Below, in pieces: positions 15,892 to 23,891 of a DNA stretch of 30,647 bases. The notes under the pieces were generated by a model. It ran no database searches. It was not told where the DNA came from and saw nothing but the letters and a program-made list of their open reading frames with translations. Source of the stretch: SVTX01 sp045132775 (GTDB lineage: Bacteria > Bacillota > Clostridia > Oscillospirales > CAG-272); assembly GCA_045132775.1 (NCBI GenBank), contig JBGUSX010000112.1:1-30647 (forward strand). The letters run 5' to 3'. The number at the start of each line of letters is the position of its first letter. Positions within the stretch are counted from its first letter, which is position 1. The translations under genes and the position numbers were made by a program.

Positions 15892-18534
15892 TTACTTTTG
15901 TTTGCTTACTTTTCTTTGAATAAGCTTAACAATTTCAACAACGGGAATCACAACAAGTCCGAGCCCGATAGCAATGAGGTACTCGGTAATGCCTACGCTT
16001 GCAAATCCAAACGCATTTGCGAGGAAAGGAATCTCGCAAACGAGCGTGGTTGCTATAAGCGATCCGATGCCCGCGATCCAAAGGATCTTATTCTGCGAGC
16101 CGAGACTAAATATGCTTCCTCTCTGCGAGCGCATATTGAAGCTGTGGAATATCTCTGCCATCGACATCGTCAAGAACGCCATCGTCATACCGTGCGCGCT
16201 GTTCGTGATCTCCCAGTTGCCCGTCTCAACGAAATGTCCGATGAAGTAGGAAAGAATGGTGAGAATGGTTACGAGAACGCCTTGGTATGCGATGTCAACG
16301 CCCATACCGCCGGCGAATATGCCTGCCTTCGCGTCACGGGGCTTACGCTTCATAATGTTGGGCTCTGCCTTTTCGGTACCGAGCGCAAGCGCAGGGAAGC
16401 AGTCGGTGACGAGGTTTATCCAAAGCAGGTGAACGGGCTTGAGAATAGTAAAGCCCATCAAGGTCGCCGTGAAGATGGAAAGCACCTCCGACATATTCGA
16501 GCCGAGAAGGAACTGAATTGCCTTGCGTATGTTGTCGTAAATACGTCTGCCTTCCTCAACAGCTCCTACGATAGTGGCAAAGTTGTCGTCGGTCAGCACC
16601 ATATCCGCTACGTTCTTGGTAACGTCGGTACCCGTGATACCCATACCGACACCGATGTCGGCAGACTTGATAGAAGGCGCGTCGTTGACGCCGTCACCGG
16701 TCATAGCGGTAACGTAGCCTGCCTTACGCCAAGCATTGACGATTCGCGTCTTATGCTCGGGCTGAACACGGGCGTAAACGCTGATATTCATAAACTTGGA
16801 TTCAAATTCCACGTCGTCCATATCGTTGAGCTGTGCGCCCGTGATAGCGTAGGTGTCCTCGGTGATGATACCGAGCTCCTTAGCGATAGCAACGGCGGTG
16901 TCGATGTGGTCACCCGTTATCATAATGGGACGGATACCCGCGCTCTTACATTCTACGATAGCGTCCTTTACCTCGGGACGAACGGGGTCGATCATACCGC
17001 AAAGACCGACGAAGCAAAGGTTTTCTTCAAGATGCTCTGCCTCGTAATCCGCGGGAGCGGCATCGTAGGTCCTCATCGAGCAAGCGAGAACACGGAGCGC
17101 CTTGTCCGCCATTTCCTTGTTGGCGGCGAGAATGGAATTCTTGTATTCCTCGGTCATCGGAACGGGCTTGCCGTCCTTGAGATAGTGCGTACACTTTCCG
17201 ATCACCACGTCGGGCGCGCCCTTGGTGTACTGAATATACTTTCCGTCGACCGCGTGAACGGTGGACATCATCTTTCTGCCCGAGTCGAAGGGAGCTTCGC
17301 CCGAACGGGGATATGCTGCCTTGAGGTCGTATTTCTTCATACCGAGCTGATCCGCCCAAACGACGAGCGCCGCCTCGGTAGGCTCACCCGTTACGTTTCC
17401 GTCGGTGTCGATCTCGGCGTCACAGCAAAGAGCCATTGCCTTTGCAATTCCGTTTTCGTCCTCGCCAAAGTGGTCAACGACGGTCATCTTGTTCTGCGTC
17501 AGCGTACCCGTCTTGTCGGAGCAGATGATCTGAGCGCAGCCGAGAGTCTCAACGGCGGTCAGACGGCGAATGATGGCGTTACGCTTTGACATATTGGTAA
17601 CGCCCATTGAGAGAACGACGGTAACGACCGCCGCAAGTCCTTCGGGGATAGCCGCGACTGCAAGAGATACGGCAACCATAAAGGAAGGAAGAATGGTATC
17701 GTTAAAGCTGAAATTGCCCGCGCGGATAAGCTGAACGCCGAATACGACGATACAGATGCCGAGGACGAGCCAAGTCAAAATTTTGGAGAGCTGATTGAGC
17801 TTTCTCTGGAGAGGAGTCTCGCCGTCCTCTGCCTGCTGGAGCGCTCCCGCGATCTTACCCATCTCGGTGTCCATACCCGTAGCGGTAACGACTGCAGTAC
17901 CGCGTCCGTAAACGACGGTCGAGCCCATATAGAGCATATTCTTTCTGTCTCCGAGGGGAACGTCCTTCTCCCCTTCCTTGAGATTGATGATATCAATAAA
18001 CTTTGTTACGGGAACAGACTCACCCGTAAGAGCGGCTTCCTCTACCTTAAGGCTCGCGTTCTCAAGAATACGCGCGTCTGCGGGGACTGCGTCGCCTGCT
18101 TCAAGCATGATGATATCGCCGACAACGAGGTCCTCGCTGTTAACGATCTGTACCTTGCCGTCGCGCAAGACCTTTGATTTTGCCGCCGACATTTCCTGTA
18201 AAGCTTCGATAGCTTTTTCAGCCTTGCTCTCCTGATAAACACCTAAAACGGCGTTTACGATAACGACTGCAAGAATGATAATGACGTCGGCAAAGCTCTC
18301 GCCCTCAACCACCGCAAGCACGCCGCTGATCGCCGCCGCAACGAGCAGAATGATGATCATGGGGTCCGCAAGCTGTTCGAGAAAGCGTCGGATAAGAGAT
18401 TTGCCCTTTGCCGCGGCAAGCTTGTTCTTGCCGTTCTCTTCAAGGCGTTTCGCCGCCTCGGCAGAGGAAAGACCGTCCTTTGTACCGCCTACCTCTTGCA
18501 ATACCTTTTCACTGTCTTCGCAATAAAATTTCAA
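15892..18534 (-). CDS. Type II P-type cation ATPase (Ca2+ or Mn2+ exporter)
   Basis: This is an 880-residue ATP-driven cation pump of the SERCA/PMR1-like class. The actuator loop LTGESVPV, the helix-4 ion-binding PEGLAAVV, the phosphorylation site DKTGTLTQ and the hinge MTGDGVNDAP are all intact. Helix 6 has the WINLVTDCFPALALG block, which usually binds Ca2+ and in some relatives Mn2+. I start it at the TTG at 18534, behind GGAGG; an upstream ATG frame runs through the promoter. A promoter at 18575-18603 overlaps a shared control module, and a Mn2+ riboswitch diverges from the same region. Manganese export is therefore a real option, but inferred. Confidence 0.92.
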   Translation of the reverse strand: MKFYCEDSEKVLQEVGGTKDGLSSAEAAKRLEENGKNKLAAAKGKSLIRRFLEQLADPMIIILLVAAAISGVLAVVEGESFADVIIILAVVIVNAVLGVYQESKAEKAIEALQEMSAAKSKVLRDGKVQIVNSEDLVVGDIIMLEAGDAVPADARILENASLKVEEAALTGESVPVTKFIDIINLKEGEKDVPLGDRKNMLYMGSTVVYGRGTAVVTATGMDTEMGKIAGALQQAEDGETPLQRKLNQLSKILTWLVLGICIVVFGVQLIRAGNFSFNDTILPSFMVAVSLAVAAIPEGLAAVVTVVLSMGVTNMSKRNAIIRRLTAVETLGCAQIICSDKTGTLTQNKMTVVDHFGEDENGIAKAMALCCDAEIDTDGNVTGEPTEAALVVWADQLGMKKYDLKAAYPRSGEAPFDSGRKMMSTVHAVDGKYIQYTKGAPDVVIGKCTHYLKDGKPVPMTEEYKNSILAANKEMADKALRVLACSMRTYDAAPADYEAEHLEENLCFVGLCGMIDPVRPEVKDAIVECKSAGIRPIMITGDHIDTAVAIAKELGIITEDTYAITGAQLNDMDDVEFESKFMNISVYARVQPEHKTRIVNAWRKAGYVTAMTGDGVNDAPSIKSADIGVGMGITGTDVTKNVADMVLTDDNFATIVGAVEEGRRIYDNIRKAIQFLLGSNMSEVLSIFTATLMGFTILKPVHLLWINLVTDCFPALALGTEKAEPNIMKRKPRDAKAGIFAGGMGVDIAYQGVLVTILTILSYFIGHFVETGNWEITNSAHGMTMAFLTMSMAEIFHSFNMRSQRGSIFSLGSQNKILWIAGIGSLIATTLVCEIPFLANAFGFASVGITEYLIAIGLGLVVIPVVEIVKLIQRKVSKQK

Positions 18535-18574
18535 TTCGATACCTCCAAATGAATTTTTGTTTTTTGCATAAACA

Positions 18575-18603
18575 ATTATAAACGAAAAAATTCGATTTGT
18601 CAT
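18575..18603 (-). promoter_or_regulatory. Promoter of the P-type ATPase
   Basis: On the minus strand ATGACA (18603-18598) and TATAAT (18580-18575) are 17 bases apart. The -35 box lies inside the first box of the shared 87-bp module. The same promoter words and spacing recur at 21571-21599. Confidence 0.75.
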
Positions 18604-18683
18604 CGGACAACAGACGAATCCTGTCAAAAATTATGACAAATCCCATAATCGTTACTTTTTTGGACACTCGCGTGAAATTGTCC
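18597..18683 (+). promoter_or_regulatory. Shared control module, copy A
   Basis: This 87-base stretch aligns without gaps to the minus strand of 21577-21491, with roughly 62 positions identical by eye. Conserved parts are GTCAT-GGACAAC at the start, GTCAAAAATTA-GACAAAT in the middle, then GTTACTTTTT and a GGACA...TTGTCC inverted repeat at the end. Several TTGTC/GACAA half-sites suggest binding of a dimeric regulator, most likely the TetR-family protein encoded next to it. Confidence 0.75.
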
Positions 18684-18705
18684 AAAAAAACATTTTCAAA
18701 ACTTC

Positions 18706-18734
18706 TTGAAAATATGAAAAAAATCTGTTATAAT
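18706..18734 (+). promoter_or_regulatory. Promoter of the riboswitch-regulator transcript
   Basis: TTGAAA (18706-18711), 17 bases, TATAAT (18729-18734), a near-consensus sigma-A promoter. The riboswitch aptamer starts about eight bases after the -10 box. Confidence 0.85.
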
Positions 18735-18741
18735 AATAAAA

Positions 18742-18860
18742 ATAAGGGAGTAGTCTACATATCTGTGTGATAAAGTCAACATCATGGCTCAAAAGGTCTG
18801 GCTTTATCTGAAAAGACGAGACTTATCTGCGGTAGATGTGGATAGGTGTCGTCTGTTTTT
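18742..18860 (+). promoter_or_regulatory. yybP-ykoY manganese riboswitch with terminator
   Basis: The aptamer shows the family landmarks GGGAGTAGT near the 5' end, then GTCAACATCATGG, GGCTTTATCTG and AGACGAGACTTA. The last part runs into an expression platform: AGACGA-ACTTATC pairs with GATAGGT-TCGTCT and is followed by TTTTT (18856-18860), an intrinsic terminator. In characterised members Mn2+ binding favours read-through. It stands 45 bases ahead of the TetR-family gene, an unusual target for this class. Confidence 0.8.
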
Positions 18861-18905
18861 ATATCCCGTATACCGCACAATAAGCCCTATACAGGAGGTT
18901 TGGCT

Positions 18906-19463
18906 ATGGCTGATTCTAATATAACGAAAAAAGCGCTTGCTTCAGCACTTAAAGAACTGATGGAAACGATGCCGTTTGCCAAGATCAGCGTTGGAGATAT
19001 TTGTGAGCGTTGTGAGATGAACCGAAAAAGCTTTTATTATCATTTCAAGGATAAAGAGGATCTTGCTAATTGGATCTTCGACGTCGAATTCTTGGAATAT
19101 GCAATGCAAACGACCGATGAAAACGCACTTGAAAAGCTTGAAAAGCTCGTCTTCTATTTTTATAACAACCGTTCGTTTTATCGCAAGCTATTGAAGCACG
19201 AAGGACAAAATTCATTTGCGGAGCATTTTAGCGAAATTATTCATCCGGTATTGGTAAACCGCCTGCAAGCGATCGTCGGCGCCAACAAATCCATCGCGTT
19301 CTACGTCAACTTCTTTTCCGGCGGCATTGTGTGCGCTCTGAAAAGATGGTTGACCGACCCGAATTGTGAGTCACCGGAGACCTTCATCAGTGAGATCGAA
19401 TCTTGTGTCTATCTTCTTTCTAAACACAATTTGGAAAAATTTGAAAGTAAAAAAGAATCATAA
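18906..19463 (+). CDS. TetR-family transcriptional regulator
   Basis: This 185-residue regulator has an N-terminal TetR DNA-binding domain at about residues 5-52. The helix-turn-helix is in ISVGDICERCEMNRKSFYYH, with the family-typical FYYHFKDKEDL block. The C-terminal ligand and dimer domain resembles the DhaS-like branch (TetR_C_7/8 style), and its ligand is unknown. I start it at the ATG at 18906 behind CAGGAGG; a longer frame would begin inside the riboswitch terminator. Its leader holds the Mn2+ riboswitch. The shared module at 18597-18683 and 21491-21577 is the best candidate for its operator. Confidence 0.88.
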   Translation: MADSNITKKALASALKELMETMPFAKISVGDICERCEMNRKSFYYHFKDKEDLANWIFDVEFLEYAMQTTDENALEKLEKLVFYFYNNRSFYRKLLKHEGQNSFAEHFSEIIHPVLVNRLQAIVGANKSIAFYVNFFSGGIVCALKRWLTDPNCESPETFISEIESCVYLLSKHNLEKFESKKES

Positions 19464-19472
19464 AGCCTAACA

Positions 19473-19510
19473 GCGGTGTGAGTTGTCACACCGCCGTTTT
19501 ATTTTTATTT
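19473..19510 (+). terminator. Terminator of the TetR-family gene
   Basis: GCGGTGTGA (19473-19481) pairs with TCACACCGC (19486-19494), followed by a T-rich run. It overlaps the stop codon of the convergent lipid kinase gene. Confidence 0.85.
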
Positions 19511-20364
19511 GCGTAAACTGCCGTTCGCACTTCATATTTCCGAACGTTCAAAATGGTTTCGCCGTCAATTTGCAAAGGGCTTGGTTTGTCAAAGGAAACG
19601 CTGATATGATGTCCGGTATGTATGGCAACGAACTTTGTGTGCTTGACGTGCTTGCCCTTGAATATGGAGGGGAAAATTGCAAGCGTTTTGAGCTTGCCCG
19701 AGTCGTGAAATACCATTAAGCTTACTGTTTCTTCGGGGTCACGACGGTTTTGCTCCGGTGTCGGCATCATACCGCCTCCGTAAAATCTGCCTTTCATCGT
19801 CGGTGCGATCCAAACCTTTTCATACCGATATGATGTTCCGTCCACCGTCACCGTAGCTGCTCTCGGCTTAAAATGAAAAAGCAGTCCCTTGATTGCAATC
19901 GCAGTATAATTTACCTTCTTTGCGGACGCGGCTTTCAGTTGATCTCCAACCTCGCAGCAGTATCCGTCTATACCATATCCGACTCCGTTAATAAAGCGGT
20001 ATTCTTTTTCGTTTACGCTTACCGTTGGCAGCTGGTCTATATAATCTTTTACGGGGAAAGGGGTGCTTCCCGCCGAATATCCCAAATCATGTGCAAAATC
20101 ATTGCCAGTTCCAATGGGATAGTATAACAGATTACACCTGATATCAATGTTTGCCGTATCGTTGACAAATCGGTTCAGCGTTCCGTCACCGCCGCACAGG
20201 ATAACGGTATCGTATTCGGTAAGCTGTGCAAAAAAACTCCGATAATCCTTGATTGCAGTAATATCTTGGACGACGGTTTCGTCATTTTGTAATGCACTAA
20301 CTACTTTTGCTTCTTCCTCGGCAGAGTGATTGCCGGAAAACGGATTGTAAAGAATATAGGTCAT
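19486..20364 (-). CDS. Diacylglycerol-kinase-type lipid kinase
   Basis: This 292-residue enzyme belongs to the DAGK-catalytic (YegS/DgkB/BmrU) family, which phosphorylates diacylglycerol or related lipids. The nucleotide-binding blocks NPFSG at the start, CGGDGTLNRF near residue 60 and YPIGTGNDFA near 84 are intact, and the GGMMPTPEQNRRD block lies near 200. It would return diacylglycerol to phosphatidic acid at the membrane. It is the second gene of a minus-strand operon behind the radical-SAM-like gene, 42 bases apart, with AAGGAG ahead of its ATG. Its neighbours in lipid metabolism are cls and plsY. Confidence 0.9.
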   Translation of the reverse strand: MTYILYNPFSGNHSAEEEAKVVSALQNDETVVQDITAIKDYRSFFAQLTEYDTVILCGGDGTLNRFVNDTANIDIRCNLLYYPIGTGNDFAHDLGYSAGSTPFPVKDYIDQLPTVSVNEKEYRFINGVGYGIDGYCCEVGDQLKAASAKKVNYTAIAIKGLLFHFKPRAATVTVDGTSYRYEKVWIAPTMKGRFYGGGMMPTPEQNRRDPEETVSLMVFHDSGKLKTLAIFPSIFKGKHVKHTKFVAIHTGHHISVSFDKPSPLQIDGETILNVRKYEVRTAVYANKNKTAV

Positions 20365-20406
20365 TTTTTCTCCTTGCTTGTGTCATACAAAACGCGCAGT
20401 ATGACG

Positions 20407-21411
20407 TTATTTTTCAAAATAAGCTTTGAAGATCTGCTTCAAATCGTTGTGAAACAGATTTACATTTGGGTGCGGTGCTCCGTTATGGAGAGTGACAGCT
20501 TTTCCATCCGCATCAAATCCGATGATACAGGAACGATCGGAAATAATGCTGTCCATATAGCAGTTATCGGATACGCCGTCCCAAGGAATTGTTGCATACT
20601 CTTGATTGTGCCTTGCTTTACGGATACTTTGGTATACATCATGCGTCGCTTTTTTTGAACAATGATCCTTCGGTATTATGATCGTCATAATTGCGTGCAT
20701 CTGCTCGGCGTCGCACCACGGATATTCGTCCGAAATTTGGGAAGCGTCATCGTTGCTATATTGCATATACACAGAGTATGGGATCTTCTGCTCACGAAGC
20801 ATCGCGCAGGCAGTGGCGGTCTGCGGATCGCTATCATTAAATGAGATGACCGGCATTACATTATGGGCTGCAGCAAGCTTGTAAAGAATTGAATCGGTAA
20901 TTGTACAGGGGTCGCAAAACAAGAAAAACGCACAGTCAAGGCTCTCGCTTGCAAGCGGCAAAAGTTTTTCCGGTTTATTGGTAAAGAGGTTGAAGGTGTG
21001 GATTCCGAGAGCTTTCGCATTTTCAAAGATCTCAGAGTATGCTTCTCGGCGTACATCAAAATGCTGATCGTCGATATGCAAGTAGATCGACCACGGAATG
21101 TCAAAGTGTTCCTTTTCCTCCGTTTGACGAATGGTTCGCGCGGCAAGCGTGCAACTATCGTATAATATATTCATAATGAAAGCGGAAAGATGGCTGTTGT
21201 TGACATTATGGATCGTATCGGTTACCAAACGGTAATATGCACTGGTTTCGTCTTGAAGCATCGTCTGCGCGGCTTCAAAAAATTCTTTTTGGAACCGTCC
21301 GTCTGCAAAATGTGTTCCCAACTCTATAAAATTGCGTATACTTCGTTCGGGAGCATCGTGCATATCTCTCAACGCTTTGTTCAGAAATGTTTCAATTAAA
21401 GTTCGATTCAT
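20407..21411 (-). CDS. Unknown protein, possibly radical-SAM-like without the cluster motif
   Basis: This 334-residue protein is not one I recognise firmly. The middle part (about 105-215) follows the strand-helix rhythm of a radical-SAM half-barrel: WSIYLHIDD, ALGIHTFNLFTNKPEKLL, DCAFFLFCD, then VMPVISF. The defining CxxxCxxC is absent, so iron-sulfur SAM chemistry is not expected. The N-terminal 100 residues are helical. It has AAAGGA ahead of the ATG and a promoter at 21461-21489 beside copy B of the shared module, so it is probably in the TetR-family regulon, in one operon with the lipid kinase. Confidence 0.6.
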   Translation of the reverse strand: MNRTLIETFLNKALRDMHDAPERSIRNFIELGTHFADGRFQKEFFEAAQTMLQDETSAYYRLVTDTIHNVNNSHLSAFIMNILYDSCTLAARTIRQTEEKEHFDIPWSIYLHIDDQHFDVRREAYSEIFENAKALGIHTFNLFTNKPEKLLPLASESLDCAFFLFCDPCTITDSILYKLAAAHNVMPVISFNDSDPQTATACAMLREQKIPYSVYMQYSNDDASQISDEYPWCDAEQMHAIMTIIIPKDHCSKKATHDVYQSIRKARHNQEYATIPWDGVSDNCYMDSIISDRSCIIGFDADGKAVTLHNGAPHPNVNLFHNDLKQIFKAYFEK

Positions 21412-21460
21412 AAAAATCCTTTCGTGTCCAAAACAGATGCTTTGAAATTGAGTTGTATTC

Positions 21461-21489
21461 AGTATATTCCTTTTTGCGCGTTACCGCAA
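21461..21489 (-). promoter_or_regulatory. Promoter of the unknown protein/lipid kinase operon
   Basis: On the minus strand TTGCGG (21489-21484) and TATACT (21466-21461) are 17 bases apart. The -35 box lies two bases from the end of control-module copy B. Confidence 0.6.
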
Positions 21490-21490
21490 G

Positions 21491-21577
21491 GGACAAGTCA
21501 TCCTGTTTGTCCCAAAAAGTAACAATTTCAAAATTTGTCGTAATTTTTGACTACATGGGGCGGTTGTCCAATGACAG
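21491..21577 (-). promoter_or_regulatory. Shared control module, copy B
   Basis: Read on the minus strand, this is the ungapped counterpart of 18597-18683. The GTCAT-GGACAAC box, the GTCAAAAATTA-GACAAAT core, GTTACTTTTT and the terminal GGACA...TTGTCC repeat all sit at the same spacing. It lies between two divergent operons, as copy A does. Confidence 0.75.
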
Positions 21578-21599
21578 CCACCAAAAATACTTGTATAAT
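21571..21599 (+). promoter_or_regulatory. Promoter of the membrane protein-pckA-plsY operon
   Basis: ATGACA (21571-21576), 17 bases, TATAAT (21594-21599). These are the same -35 and -10 words and spacing as the ATPase promoter at 18575-18603, in the same place relative to the shared module. Confidence 0.75.
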
Positions 21600-21642
21600 G
21601 ATACAGTAAGCAATTGCCAAATGTGCGCTATGCGGAGGCTTT

Positions 21643-22203
21643 ATGAAACGAAACAATAAACAAATCAAGGCGCAAGCCGAACAATATTTGAACGAAAAAC
21701 ATCGCCTCAGAGATGAGAACGGACGAATCATCATCGATATGACGGTGAATGATGACAGTAATTTTTTGTCACCGTTCTCGGGAAGGAGTGCGCCGGTGAT
21801 TAGCGAGGACGTGGCGCAGTTCATGGAAAACAGTACGTTTTCCGTGCCACCGCGCGAGGAGCTGGTTCTGAGAATACATAGCAACTGTATTGACGATGAA
21901 GAAAAGAAGAACTACTCGGTTGGCATAAAGGAATATTATGCCGAAAAATATATAACGGCAAAGAAGGAGCTTCGAATCAATCGAATGATCATTGCCGTGT
22001 TGCTCCTTGCGGGAATTCTTACGCTGGCAATCTCCTTTCAAATAGAAAATCACATTTGGGCTGAGGTGATCGATATAGCCGCATGGGTCTTTCTGTGGGA
22101 AGCCGTGGATATCGGAGCGTTCCAAAACAAAAATCTCAGGCGCAGACGAACAAGGTATTTACGTTATATGGTGATGGATATCGAGTTTTTAGAGCTGAAT
22201 TAA
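21643..22203 (+). CDS. Membrane protein of unknown function, 186 residues
   Basis: I do not recognise this protein. The first 110 residues are soluble and charged, starting with a basic helix (MKRNNKQIKAQAEQYL). Two membrane segments follow, at about 118-137 (IIAVLLLAGILTLAISF) and 142-160 (IDIAAWVFLWEAVDIGAF), then a basic stretch LRRRRTRYLRY, which suggests that both ends face the cytoplasm. GCGGAGG precedes the ATG. It is the first gene of the operon with pckA (37 bases downstream) and plsY. Confidence 0.75.
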   Translation: MKRNNKQIKAQAEQYLNEKHRLRDENGRIIIDMTVNDDSNFLSPFSGRSAPVISEDVAQFMENSTFSVPPREELVLRIHSNCIDDEEKKNYSVGIKEYYAEKYITAKKELRINRMIIAVLLLAGILTLAISFQIENHIWAEVIDIAAWVFLWEAVDIGAFQNKNLRRRRTRYLRYMVMDIEFLELN

Positions 22204-22240
22204 AATACAAAAAATATAAATATATAAATGGAGGTACATT

Positions 22241-23815
22241 ATGAAGAAACTAAAACCGATTGAGCTTGGTATTGCAGGGGAAGGACAAATTTACAGAAAT
22301 CTTTCCGTGGCAGAGCTTGTGCAAAAAGCGCTTGAAAGAAAAGAAGGTAAACTTTCGGACAAGGGGGCACTTGTTGTCAATACGGGAAAATATACGGGAC
22401 GAAGCCCCGACGATAAATTCATCGTGGACACTCCTTCCGTTCACAACAGCATTGCTTGGGGAAAGATCAACGTACCGATCGCAGAGGAACGCTATGAAGC
22501 GATCAAAGGAAAAATGCTCGCGTATCTGCAAGGAAAGGAGCTGTTCGTATTTGACGGCTTCGCAGGCGCCGATCCCAAATATACACAGAAGTTCCGTATC
22601 GTAAACGAGCTTGCAAGCCAAAATCTGTTTATTCATCAGCTGCTTATTCGCCCGACTGCAGAGCAACTTGAGGATTACGTACCCGACTATACGATCATTG
22701 CCGCACCCGGCTTCAAGTGTATTCCCGAGATCGACGGCGTACACAGTGAGGCCGCCATCATCATTAACTACGAAAAGCACGAGGTGCTGATTGCGGGAAG
22801 CCAATACAGCGGTGAGATCAAAAAGAGCGTGTTCTCCGTGATGAATTACGTGCTTCCGCAAATGGGTGTACTGCCGATGCATTGCTCCGCAAATATAGGC
22901 GATGCAGATGACAGTGCGGTATTCTTCGGCCTTTCGGGTACGGGAAAAACCACACTTTCCGCAGACCCTGCGCGCAAGCTGATCGGTGATGACGAGCACG
23001 GCTGGTCGGACGACGGTGTTTTCAATATTGAAGGCGGCTGTTACGCCAAGTGTATCGGACTCAAGGAGGAAAACGAACCCGAGATCTACAATGCCGTCCG
23101 CTTTGGCACACTTCTTGAAAATGTGATCGTGGATGAAAACGGAACGCCCGATTACGAGGACGGTTCTCTTACCGAAAATACAAGAGCGGGTTATCCGATC
23201 GATTTTATTCCCAATGCAGCGATCCCCGGTGTAGGCGGCAAACCGAAAACCATTATTTTCTTGACAGCAGACGCATTTGGCGTGCTTCCTCCTATCTCCA
23301 AGCTGGATAAGAATATGGCAATGTATCATTTCGTTTCCGGTTATACGAGCAAGCTTGCCGGTACCGAAAGAGGTATTACCGAGCCTGTCACCACGTTTTC
23401 CACTCTGTTTGGCGCGCCGTTCTTCCCGATGAACGCATCGGTTTACGCAACGATGCTTGGCAAGAAGCTTGAAGAAACGGGTGCAAACGTGTTTCTCGTT
23501 AACACGGGATGGTGCGGAGGTGCCGCGAGAACAGTACCGAGAATGAAGCTGAAATATACAAGAGCGATGGTATCGGCGGCTCTTTCTGGCGAACTTAATG
23601 GCGTAGAATACGAGCTTGATCCTATTTTCAACGTATATATCCCCAAATCCTGTCCGAACGTTCCTTCGGAAATTCTTGATCCGAGAAAGGTATGGGAGAA
23701 TACAGCCGAATACGAAGTGGCGGCAAAGTCGCTTGCGAAAAAATTCAAGGATAATTTTGCGGCAAAATATCCCGATATGCCGAAAAACATCTCGGATGCC
23801 GGGCCGAAAGCGTAA
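22241..23815 (+). CDS. pckA: Phosphoenolpyruvate carboxykinase (ATP)
   Basis: This 524-residue enzyme catalyses oxaloacetate + ATP to PEP + CO2 + ADP in gluconeogenesis. The kinase P-loop GLSGTGKTTLS is near residue 231, with metal-binding DDEHGWSDDG and EGGCYAK blocks after it. TGRSPDDKFIVD near residue 50 forms part of the substrate site. The length is typical of the ATP-dependent family (about 520-540). AATGGAGG precedes the ATG. It is a core metabolic gene and is unexpected as cargo of a mobilizable element. Here it lies between a membrane protein gene and plsY, and could feed triose phosphate and glycerol-3-phosphate for lipid synthesis. Confidence 0.96.
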   Translation: MKKLKPIELGIAGEGQIYRNLSVAELVQKALERKEGKLSDKGALVVNTGKYTGRSPDDKFIVDTPSVHNSIAWGKINVPIAEERYEAIKGKMLAYLQGKELFVFDGFAGADPKYTQKFRIVNELASQNLFIHQLLIRPTAEQLEDYVPDYTIIAAPGFKCIPEIDGVHSEAAIIINYEKHEVLIAGSQYSGEIKKSVFSVMNYVLPQMGVLPMHCSANIGDADDSAVFFGLSGTGKTTLSADPARKLIGDDEHGWSDDGVFNIEGGCYAKCIGLKEENEPEIYNAVRFGTLLENVIVDENGTPDYEDGSLTENTRAGYPIDFIPNAAIPGVGGKPKTIIFLTADAFGVLPPISKLDKNMAMYHFVSGYTSKLAGTERGITEPVTTFSTLFGAPFFPMNASVYATMLGKKLEETGANVFLVNTGWCGGAARTVPRMKLKYTRAMVSAALSGELNGVEYELDPIFNVYIPKSCPNVPSEILDPRKVWENTAEYEVAAKSLAKKFKDNFAAKYPDMPKNISDAGPKA

Positions 23816-23891
23816 TGTCGTGAAGGTAAAAAAGCAAAACGCATTGATTTAACGAGTTATGACGGATAGCAGAGCTTAAGAGGTGAATTTT

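Noticed and set aside
15784..17589. A 601-codon open frame on the plus strand over the P-type ATPase gene
   Set aside because: It is antisense to a complete P-type ATPase with all motifs. It has no ribosome binding site of note and its translation is Arg/His/Val-rich and unlike a real protein.
22250..23329. A 359-codon minus-strand frame over pckA
   Set aside because: It is the shadow of pckA, which has every catalytic block intact; no start signal supports the antisense frame.
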